A stretch of 7,617 bases of DNA from Clostridioides sp. (GTDB lineage Bacteria > Bacillota > Clostridia > Peptostreptococcales > Peptostreptococcaceae): assembly GCA_031272305.1 (NCBI GenBank), contig JAISUA010000121.1:1-7617 (forward strand), read 5' to 3'. This document shows, piece after piece, positions 1-4,967 of the stretch. The notes below the pieces were generated by a model, which worked only from the letters and a program-made list of their open reading frames with translations, made no database searches and was not told where the DNA came from. Both the position numbers and the translations under genes were made by a program. Position 1 is the first letter of the stretch. Every line of letters starts with the position of its first letter.

Positions 1-70
1 TAATGAGATAAGTCTAGTTATTCGAAGTGCGAAAACATCCGTTTTCTATCATATGCACTTCTCATAATAA
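1..70. repeat. 70-bp nested-hairpin repeat, copy 1
   Basis: This segment matches 4857-4926 at 69 of 70 positions, in the same orientation; the only difference is C39 versus T4895. It can fold as a bulged stem: GAAGTGC (24-30) pairs with GCACTTC (55-61), enclosing a GAAAAC/GTTTTC hairpin with a four-base loop, and the ends carry ATGAGA/TCTCAT inverted repeats. The one difference lies in the four-base loop, so the stem is kept. The element may extend beyond the left edge of the window. It contains no ORF. It could be a MITE- or REP-like mobile repeat or a structured RNA element; the sequence does not decide. Confidence 0.85.
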
Positions 71-144
71 ATGTGATATAACACTTTAGCATAAATGTAC
101 TAAATACTATAAAACAAAATATTACAAAAATAAAATATATACAA

Positions 145-177
145 AAATGAGGATAATCTATCAAATCATCCTCATTT
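145..177 (-). terminator. intrinsic terminator of the small membrane protein cluster
   Basis: A perfect 10-bp inverted repeat (AAATGAGGAT at 145-154 with ATCCTCATTT at 168-177) encloses a 13-base loop. Read on the minus strand, the second arm runs directly into a run of five T followed by more T-rich sequence. It lies about 108 bp after the stop codon of the 107-codon ORF and has no T-run in the plus direction, so it most likely ends leftward transcription of that cluster. Confidence 0.7.
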
Positions 178-222
178 GCAATTCTATTTCAATTTATTTC
201 TTCTTTTGCTACACTAGCAAAC

Positions 223-240
223 TTTATTTCTAGAAATAAA
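223..240. repeat. 18-bp perfect palindrome
   Basis: TTTATTTCTAGAAATAAA reads the same on both strands. With one mismatch the symmetry continues three more bases on each side. It lies between the stop codon at 285 and the terminator hairpin at 145-177. It could be part of the 3' end structure of the transcript or a dimeric protein-binding site. No function is assigned. Confidence 0.5.
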
Positions 241-284
241 ATTTACGTTATTATACTGCAAATTTTAAATTCCTTCTTAATATA

Positions 285-608
285 TTAATTATTCTTTGGA
301 GCACAAAGCATCAAAATTCCTCCAATTAAATCAAAAAATATCAAAGTGCATACTCCAAGTGCAACTGTATTCGGTCTGATTCCTTTATATGCTCTATAAC
401 TAGATACAGTCATAGGAATCATCCACGCTAGTGGAATCACCAACCAACATGAGCATACTAAAACAATAAGATTGATAACAAAAGCTGCTAATAGTAGTCC
501 ATTATCTAATTGATCTGGATATTTAACTTCATACTTATTGTTTGTTAGGTCTTTTGACTTATTCACTTCCTTTAAATTAGCAACAGTATCTGTGCCTGTT
601 GTATACAC
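285..608 (-). CDS. small two-helix membrane protein (possibly the 3' part of a split gene)
   Basis: A 107-codon ORF with a GTG start. The first 36 residues are hydrophilic, followed by two hydrophobic segments at about residues 38-64 and 81-102 joined by a short basic loop (YRAYKGIRPN, 71-80). The stretch IPLAWMIPMT (58-67) and the end GVCTLIFFDLIGGILMLC resemble, from memory, the C-terminal membrane module of small Firmicutes proteins that often carry an N-terminal zinc ribbon; no zinc ribbon is present here. The function of that family is unknown to me. The GTG at 608 has no good ribosome binding site. The frame upstream is open except for one TAA (615-617) that separates it from the repeat peptide at 615-770, so this may be the downstream part of a longer gene broken by a nonsense change, or a translationally coupled second gene. 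Confidence 0.6.
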   Translation of the reverse strand: MYTTGTDTVANLKEVNKSKDLTNNKYEVKYPDQLDNGLLLAAFVINLIVLVCSCWLVIPLAWMIPMTVSSYRAYKGIRPNTVALGVCTLIFFDLIGGILMLCAPKNN

Positions 609-614
609 TTCTAC

Positions 615-770
615 TTAATTTCCAATAGTAGGCTCTAAATTAATATCTTCCATAGCTTCTTTCGTATCTTTTTTCATGCCATCCATATCTTTCATACCTT
701 CTTTCGTGTCTTTTTTCAAAACTTCCATATATTTTATACCTTCTTTCATATCTTTCTTCAAAACTTCCAT
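615..770 (-). CDS. 51-residue repeat peptide, K/E-rich, three 14-residue repeats
   Basis: A short ORF from ATG at 770 to TAA at 615. It consists of three 14-residue units (MEVLKKDMKEGIKY, MEVLKKDTKEGMKD, MDGMKKDTKEAMED) and a nine-residue tail (INLEPTIGN). Fourteen residues equal two heptads, with M/L at regular positions, so a helical or coiled-coil segment is likely. It is in the same frame as the membrane protein at 285-608, with only TAA-GTA-GAA between the stop and that gene's GTG start. I see no ribosome binding site upstream. The fact that the reading frame is kept through three diverged repeats argues that it was translated, either as a free peptide or as the N-terminal arm of the membrane protein. 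No function is recognised. Confidence 0.45.
   Translation of the reverse strand: MEVLKKDMKEGIKYMEVLKKDTKEGMKDMDGMKKDTKEAMEDINLEPTIGN
645..770 (-). repeat. three tandem 42-bp units
   Basis: The units are 770-729, 728-687 and 686-645 on the minus strand. Units 1 and 2 are the most alike; unit 3 is more diverged. They encode the 14-residue peptide repeats described for the overlapping ORF. The 42-bp length keeps the frame, so gain or loss of units would change protein length without breaking it. Confidence 0.8.
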
Positions 771-788
771 CTATTATTCAATATATTT

Positions 789-977
789 TTAATTGATTAT
801 TCTTAGATGTTGTAAAAAATTAGATAATTCAGTTTCAAAGTCAAGCAATGTTTTCAATCCATAAACATACTCCTCATAAGAATAGCATTTATATATTTTT
901 GATAATTTCCCGTATTCTTTTATATTTATTAATTCATTCACATTACTTTCCTTATTAACTTTATATCTTTTGTACAT
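789..977 (-). CDS. hypothetical 62-residue protein or gene remnant
   Basis: A 62-codon ORF from ATG at 977 to TAA at 789. The product is hydrophilic, rich in K, Y, N and E, with a likely helical C-terminal half (from about residue 34, YEEYVYGLKTLLDFETELSN) and no membrane segment or signal peptide. I do not recognise a family. There is no convincing ribosome binding site, and an in-frame TAG lies four codons upstream of the ATG. It shares its frame with the repeat peptide downstream, from which it is separated by its own stop and a TAA-TAG pair. It could be a small real gene, or the last part of a decayed one. Confidence 0.35.
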   Translation of the reverse strand: MYKRYKVNKESNVNELINIKEYGKLSKIYKCYSYEEYVYGLKTLLDFETELSNFLQHLRIIN

Positions 978-986
978 TGAACATTT

Positions 987-1013
987 CTATCAACATTACT
1001 CTTGGAACGGTAA
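987..1013. repeat. 27-bp direct repeat, copy 1
   Basis: This sequence recurs at 1051-1077 with a single difference (G1010 versus A1074), at a period of 64 bp. The flanking sequences of the two copies are unrelated. The copy lies directly upstream of the 62-codon ORF. The size and period recall a minimal CRISPR repeat-spacer unit, but with two copies and no cas gene in view this is only a direct repeat. Confidence 0.75.
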
Positions 1014-1050
1014 CTTGCATTCTACCATACTATCGATGAGTCCCTAAAAC

Positions 1051-1077
1051 CTATCAACATTACTCTTGGAACGATAA
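1051..1077. repeat. 27-bp direct repeat, copy 2
   Basis: Second copy of the repeat at 987-1013 (26 of 27 identical). It is followed by a small palindrome, GTGAAATTCAC at 1078-1088. The 37 bp between the copies (1014-1050) show no internal repeat that I can see. Confidence 0.75.
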
Positions 1078-1198
1078 GTGAAATTCACATCATCATCAAG
1101 ACTTATACTTTAAACATTGTTAAGAATCTTATAAGATACTTTTAGTATATCTTAAAATGTATTTTTTATAAATATTTTTTGAAATTAATTTATACAAT

Positions 1199-1957
1199 TT
1201 ATATCACTACTCCTCCATTTGGACTTAGTACCTGTCCAGTAAAAAAGTCTCCTCCTTCTCCTGCCAAAAATAGAGCTGTTTGTGTTACATCCTTCACATT
1301 CCCTATTCTTCCAAGAGGTGTTTCTTGTCTGAATACTTCCAAATCTTCTTCCCTTATTTGCTCCAACATTTCTGTATAGATTGCACCTGGTGCTATTGCA
1401 TTTACAGTTATATTTGAAGGTGCAACTTCTTTTGCAAGTGCTTTTGTTAGTCCTATCAAGCCTGCTTTTGATACTGAATAGATAACCTCACATGAGCCAC
1501 CTGATATTCCCCAAATTGAAGATATATTTATTATTTTACCTTTTTTATTAGAAATCATATGTTTAAGTGCTATTTGAGAACAAATGAACGCACCTTTCAA
1601 ATTTACATCTAATACTCTATCATATTCTTCATCAGTTGCATCTGTAAACAAACCTTCTACATCCACACCAGCATTATTAATCAAAATATCTACACTTCCA
1701 AATTCTTTGATACATTGATTGAACATTTCTTCTACTTCACTTCTTTTTGTGACATCTGCTTTGAAAAGCATAATTCTTTTTCCCTCAGATTCAGCAACTT
1801 CTTTTAAGTTTATTGCGTTCGACTCTGAATTATTATAATTTGCAAGAACATTGTATCCTTTTCTAGCAAATGAAATAGCCATATCTGCACCTATTCCTCT
1901 TGACGCACCTGTTATCAACACAGTAGATAATTTTTTATTTACATTTAAATCATTCAT
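1199..1957 (-). CDS. short-chain dehydrogenase/reductase, FabG/YmfI-like
   Basis: A 252-residue classical SDR, an NAD(P)H-dependent cytoplasmic oxidoreductase of normal family length. Visible motifs, numbered from the ATG at 1957, are the nucleotide-binding TGASRGIG (16-23), DV at 68-69, NNAG (94-97), and the tetrad Asn119, Ser147, Tyr160, Lys164 (YSVSK), then PG at 190-191. All catalytic residues are present. The context SSIWG...SCEV.YS around the active site matches, from memory, the YmfI group (reduction of the 5-aminopentanone on EF-P Lys) better than fatty-acid FabG, but 3-oxoacyl-ACP reductase cannot be excluded. The frame is open back to a TTG at 2026, but that start would overlap a terminator-like hairpin and add 23 residues not usual in the family; ATG 1957, with a weak GGTG five bases upstream, is preferred. 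It follows prkC after 132 bp. Confidence 0.88.
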   Translation of the reverse strand: MNDLNVNKKLSTVLITGASRGIGADMAISFARKGYNVLANYNNSESNAINLKEVAESEGKRIMLFKADVTKRSEVEEMFNQCIKEFGSVDILINNAGVDVEGLFTDATDEEYDRVLDVNLKGAFICSQIALKHMISNKKGKIINISSIWGISGGSCEVIYSVSKAGLIGLTKALAKEVAPSNITVNAIAPGAIYTEMLEQIREEDLEVFRQETPLGRIGNVKDVTQTALFLAGEGGDFFTGQVLSPNGGVVI

Positions 1958-1977
1958 CTTTACACCAACTTTCTTAC

Positions 1978-2010
1978 TTATACAAAAAAGTGAGAGCATA
2001 GATATTTCAT
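1978..2010 (-). other. possible ten-codon leader ORF in front of the reductase
   Basis: A mini-ORF, MKYLCSHFFV, starts at ATG 2010 and stops at TAA 1978, just upstream of the reductase start at 1957. A GAGG sequence lies three bases before the ATG, closer than ideal. The ORF runs through the loop, second arm and T-run of the hairpin at 1984-2023. This layout is compatible with a leader peptide, but an ORF this short can easily arise by chance. Confidence 0.2.
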
Positions 2011-2023
2011 CACCCTCACTTTT
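1984..2023 (-). terminator. terminator-like hairpin between prkC and the reductase
   Basis: A perfect 9-bp inverted repeat (AAAAGTGAG, minus 2023-2015, with CTCACTTTT, minus 1994-1986) with a 20-base loop, ending in six T on the minus strand. It lies 67 bp after the prkC stop codon, so it is a plausible end of the kinase transcript. Only 26 bp separate it from the reductase ATG, leaving no room for a promoter after it. The reductase message must therefore begin upstream of the hairpin and read through it, which would make it an attenuator. Four of the nine pairs are A-T and the loop is large, so it may be a weak terminator. Confidence 0.5.
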
Positions 2024-2089
2024 CAAAACATAGAAATTCAGTTTTTGAAATTATTTTAAATTTTTAAGATTTTTTACACACTCTATTTA

Positions 2090-3922
2090 TTATTCTGTAG
2101 TGCTTCCACTTTCATTATTTGAGTTCGTTCCATCTGAGTGACTATTATTTGAATCACTTTCATTTGAACCTCCAGTAGTATCTTCATTCTTACTTGGTTC
2201 ATCTTCACTATCATCTGGTTCTTTTGCAGGTGGTTTAGTAGTTGAAGAAGAATCGCTATCGTCTGGTTTTGTTGTAGTAGTCGGAGCATCTGGTATAATT
2301 GTTTCTGTTTCTTCTTTTCCCTTTGAAACTACTAATGATACTGAATCACCCTTTTCTGCATTCTTTGCACCAGCACTAGGTGTTTGCTCTAATACTATGC
2401 CTTCTTTTTTAGTATCACTAAATTCATATGATATTCTTCCTAATTCCAAATCATATGATGCAAGTATTTCTTTTGCTTGGCTAAGAGTATGACCTGTAAC
2501 ATCTGGCACTACTACTCCTCCATCTCCTTTACTCACTACAACTATCACTGTTTCACCTTTTTTAATAGATGTACCTGATTCAGGATTCTGAGTTATGACA
2601 TTACCTTTATCTACACTACTGCTGTATTCCTCAGCAGCTACTTCAAACTTGACACCTATCTTATCAAGTTCTGCTTTCGCCTCTTCTTGTGACATATTCA
2701 CTATGTTTGGAACAACTTGTTCTGTCTTATCTGCAAATGGATTTCCAAAGAATTTCATTCCTATGAAAAATTCAAATCCTAAAATCAAGATAAGCATAAT
2801 AGCTGCAAAAGACCATAAAACTTTTGATTTCGTGCTATCTTTCTTTTTTTTCTTCTTATTTTTATCTTTTTTACTTTGTTTCATATCTTCGTAATAATCC
2901 TCTTCTTCATCATCGTAATCGTCGTCGTAATCATCTTCATAATAATCTTCTTCATCATCGTCGTAATCATCTTCATCGTCCATATCTTTGAGAGGAATCG
3001 GATTTATTTTTTCATTCATAAGTTTATTAGATTTATAAAGTTCTTTTGTATCTATTTTCTTTGTTTCGAAGTCATTGTATTCTTTGATAAAATCAAGATC
3101 TATGTTTTTCTCAATATAATCTATATCTTCTACCAATTCTTCTGCAGTCTGATATCTATCAGAAGGAACTTTCTCTGTAAGCTTTCTAATTAATGTTCTT
3201 ATACTTTGAGGTATTCTCACCTTTTCTTCACTTGTAAATTCAACCTCGTCATTAATATGTTGAAGTGCTATAGATATTGGACTATCTCCTCTGAAAGGAA
3301 CTTTTCCAAGTAACATTTCATACAACACTATTCCTAAAGAATACAAGTCTGAACTATTAGTTACAAATTTTCCCTTTGCTTGCTCTGGAGAAAAATAATG
3401 AACAGAACCTATTATGCTTCCCATATTTGTTACAGTTGAATTGGATACAGCCTTAGCAATACCAAAGTCAGCTACTTTCACAACTCTACCTTCGTTTGAA
3501 ATCAAAATATTGTGAGGTTTTATATCTCTGTGTATTATCCCTTTTTTGTGTGCTGCACCTAATGCTTGAGCAATTTGTTTAGTTATATCAAGAGCAGTAT
3601 ATTCATCTAGTGTACCTTCGTTCTGAATGATTTCTTTAAGATTTTTGCCATCTACAAACTCCATAACAATATAGTGAACTTTTCCGTCTTCTCCAACATC
3701 ATAAACATTTACTATATTAGGATGTGATAAACTAGCAACTGCTTCTGCTTCTCTTTTAAATTTTATCAAAAATTCCTCATCATCGACAAATTCTGGTCTC
3801 AAAACTTTAATGGCAACATTTCTATTTAACAATCTGTCCTTTGCTTCATAAACAAATGCCATTCCTCCATCGCCGATTTTTCTTAATATTTCATACCTAC
3901 TACCTAAAATTGTTTCTGCCAC
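2090..3922 (-). CDS. prkC: PASTA-domain serine/threonine protein kinase
   Basis: A 610-residue membrane-anchored Hanks-type kinase. The cytoplasmic kinase domain (about 10-270) has a glycine loop GDGGMAFVY (17-25), Lys39 in VAIK, Glu58, catalytic HRDIKPHN (131-138), DFG (152-154), an activation loop rich in S/T, and SPE (178-180). A linker carries an Asp/Glu/Tyr block (313-346) and a basic cluster (348-367). One membrane helix follows (about 368-393). Outside the cell are two PASTA domains (about 404-466 and 470-535), which in this family bind peptidoglycan fragments, and a 75-residue tail of S, T, D, N and P. Two PASTA repeats are fewer than the three of Bacillus subtilis PrkC. The start is GTG with AGGATGG nearby; the in-frame codons upstream reach a TAG without any ATG. 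It follows the phosphatase by 16 bp and is surely cotranscribed with it. Confidence 0.96.
   Translation of the reverse strand: MAETILGSRYEILRKIGDGGMAFVYEAKDRLLNRNVAIKVLRPEFVDDEEFLIKFKREAEAVASLSHPNIVNVYDVGEDGKVHYIVMEFVDGKNLKEIIQNEGTLDEYTALDITKQIAQALGAAHKKGIIHRDIKPHNILISNEGRVVKVADFGIAKAVSNSTVTNMGSIIGSVHYFSPEQAKGKFVTNSSDLYSLGIVLYEMLLGKVPFRGDSPISIALQHINDEVEFTSEEKVRIPQSIRTLIRKLTEKVPSDRYQTAEELVEDIDYIEKNIDLDFIKEYNDFETKKIDTKELYKSNKLMNEKINPIPLKDMDDEDDYDDDEEDYYEDDYDDDYDDEEEDYYEDMKQSKKDKNKKKKKKDSTKSKVLWSFAAIMLILILGFEFFIGMKFFGNPFADKTEQVVPNIVNMSQEEAKAELDKIGVKFEVAAEEYSSSVDKGNVITQNPESGTSIKKGETVIVVVSKGDGGVVVPDVTGHTLSQAKEILASYDLELGRISYEFSDTKKEGIVLEQTPSAGAKNAEKGDSVSLVVSKGKEETETIIPDAPTTTTKPDDSDSSSTTKPPAKEPDDSEDEPSKNEDTTGGSNESDSNNSHSDGTNSNNESGSTTE
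2885..2980 (-). repeat. tandem 48-bp duplication coding for the D/E/Y block of PrkC
   Basis: Residues 315-330 and 331-346 of the kinase align with 13 of 16 identical, both ending in EDYYED. In DNA this is two adjacent 48-bp units built of GAT/GAC/GAA/TAT-type codons. The low-complexity sequence keeps the frame and would allow slippage in steps of three bases or of the whole unit. Confidence 0.75.
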
Positions 3923-3938
3923 GATATCACCATCCTAA

Positions 3939-4691
3939 TTAAACTCGGATCAAGATAACAGATATATTATCTTTTCCTGATATATTATTTGCTAAGTCTA
4001 TTAGATCTTTACTTGTATTATCCAAATTATCTCCTATTTTTTCTAGTAAAGTTTCTTTTATCATAAAATCTTCAGCTACTCCTGTAAGTCCATCTGTAGC
4101 CATAAGCACAACATCTCCTGATTTTAGAAAATGTTTAAAAATATCTACAGCCACCATATTATCTGTTCCAACCGCTCTAGTAATCTGATTTTTTTGAGGA
4201 TGATGCTTTGCCTCTTCTCTCGTGATAACATGAGCTAGTACAAGTTGTTCAACAACGGAATGATCTATAGTAATTTTATCGAATTTTTTTCCATCTAAAA
4301 TATAACATCTACTATCACCTACATTTGCGACATAGATCACCTTATTGTACACTACAACTGTAACCAATGTCGTTCCCATTCCTTTGCATTCTTCAACTTC
4401 AAATGATTTTTTGTAAATGATGCTGTTTACAGTGTTGTAAGCCTGTCTCAAAATATCATCAATATAGTCAATTTTAACGTTATCATCTTGAACAAGATTT
4501 TTTTCTAGAAAATCAATAATATTGCTAACTGCAATATAACTTGCAACTTCTCCTTTATTGTGACCACCCATCCCATCAGCTAATGCAAAAATACCTATGG
4601 ATCCTTGCTTCGTGTCAATTATCTTGCCATCACAATAATCCTCGTTATTTTTTCTAACTTTTCCTATATGAGAGGCTGAACTGAATTCCAT
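3939..4691 (-). CDS. prpC: PP2C-family Ser/Thr protein phosphatase
   Basis: A 250-residue cytoplasmic metal-dependent phosphatase (also named stp) that reverses phosphorylation by the neighbouring kinase. Ordered PP2C motifs are visible: RKNNED (13-18), LADGMGGHNKGE (37-48), GMGTTLV, ANVGDSRCYI, HHPQKNQITRAVGT, ATDGLT (198-203) and GKDNIS (239-244). Metal-binding aspartates Asp18, Asp39, Asp200 and Asp241 and the backbone glycine Gly40 are all present. Length is normal for the bacterial group (about 240-260). The ATG start has a strong AAGGAGG eight bases upstream. The kinase begins 16 bp after its stop. Unlike in many clostridia it does not abut rlmN: a 276-bp gap with the 70-bp hairpin repeat lies upstream and may hold a separate promoter. 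Confidence 0.96.
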   Translation of the reverse strand: MEFSSASHIGKVRKNNEDYCDGKIIDTKQGSIGIFALADGMGGHNKGEVASYIAVSNIIDFLEKNLVQDDNVKIDYIDDILRQAYNTVNSIIYKKSFEVEECKGMGTTLVTVVVYNKVIYVANVGDSRCYILDGKKFDKITIDHSVVEQLVLAHVITREEAKHHPQKNQITRAVGTDNMVAVDIFKHFLKSGDVVLMATDGLTGVAEDFMIKETLLEKIGDNLDNTSKDLIDLANNISGKDNISVILIRV

Positions 4692-4699
4692 AAAATCAT

Positions 4700-4706
4700 C
4701 CTCCTT
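4700..4706 (-). promoter_or_regulatory. strong ribosome binding site of the phosphatase gene
   Basis: AAGGAGG on the minus strand, eight bases before the ATG at 4691. It is the best Shine-Dalgarno match in the window and fixes the phosphatase start. Confidence 0.85.
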
Positions 4707-4741
4707 GAAAATATGACTTCACTTCTCTATAATCAATATAA

Positions 4742-4768
4742 CTTATAGTATTTAGCTATATAAATCAA
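4742..4768 (-). promoter_or_regulatory. weak candidate promoter for the phosphatase-kinase pair
   Basis: On the minus strand TTGATT (4768-4763) and TATAAG (4747-4742) resemble -35 and -10 boxes, but the 15-base spacer is shorter than the usual 16-18, and in such AT-rich DNA similar pairs arise by chance. It sits about 50 bp before the phosphatase start, in the only sizeable gap of the housekeeping block. Confidence 0.25.
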
Positions 4769-4830
4769 GTTTTTATTTATCTAAAAGTTTATTGACATTA
4801 ATACTGTTTTATTGCTTTGATTTTATTATA

Positions 4831-4871
4831 AGACTTATCATCACTTAAATAAGATCTAATGAGATAAGTCT
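4831..4871. repeat. 9-bp inverted repeat overlapping the 70-bp element
   Basis: AGACTTATC (4831-4839) is the exact reverse complement of GATAAGTCT (4863-4871), with a 23-base spacer. The second arm belongs to the unpaired left bulge of the 70-bp element and the first arm lies outside it, so a transcript could form this hairpin alongside the element's inner stem or in place of its outermost pairs. Confidence 0.45.
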
Positions 4872-4926
4872 AGTTATTCGAAGTGCGAAAACATTCGTTT
4901 TCTATCATATGCACTTCTCATAATAA
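4857..4926. repeat. 70-bp nested-hairpin repeat, copy 2
   Basis: Same element as at 1-70. Here both ends can be seen: identity stops after 4926, and the terminal bases TAATGAGA and TCTCATAA are near-perfect inverted repeats. Pairing segments are ATGA (4859-4862) with TCAT (4918-4921), GAAGTGC (4880-4886) with GCACTTC (4911-4917), and GAAAAC (4887-4892) with GTTTTC (4897-4902) around an ATTC loop. The left bulge is 17 bases (4863-4879) and the right one 8 (4903-4910). It lies between rlmN and the phosphatase gene and would be part of a read-through transcript. No ORF is present. Confidence 0.85.
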
Positions 4927-4967
4927 TTTTTATATTCACAAACTTAAATAATTACTTCTAACTTTTT

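Noticed and set aside
987..1077. CRISPR array or tracrRNA
   Set aside because: Only two repeat copies, no cas genes, no leader and no terminator after a tracr-like segment; kept as a direct repeat only.
1111..1165. Terminator after the reductase
   Set aside because: The 12-bp palindrome ATCTTATAAGAT (1126-1137) and an imperfect stem nearby exist, but neither is followed by a T-run in the minus direction.
1179..1379. Plus-strand ORFs opposite the reductase (also 1851-2033)
   Set aside because: Antisense to conserved SDR coding sequence and without family resemblance.
2000..2026. TTG 2026 as start of the reductase (275 residues)
   Set aside because: It adds 23 residues not usual in SDRs, lacks a ribosome binding site and would place the coding start within the hairpin.
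2083..2289. Minus-strand ORF overlapping the 3' end of prkC in another frame
   Set aside because: Q/M-rich translation generated by the low-complexity S/T/D/N tail of PrkC read out of frame.
2595..2894. Plus-strand ORF opposite the PASTA and transmembrane regions
   Set aside because: Lies entirely antisense to clearly coding prkC, with a poly-F stretch from the lysine-rich cluster.
2876..3193. Plus-strand ORF coding for an extremely I/F/V-rich 105-residue protein
   Set aside because: It is the antisense shadow of the GAT/GAA/TAT-rich acidic region and kinase linker; no ribosome binding site and implausible composition.
4792..4797. Plus-strand TTGACA as a promoter
   Set aside because: No acceptable -10 box at 16-18 bases and no plus-strand gene downstream.
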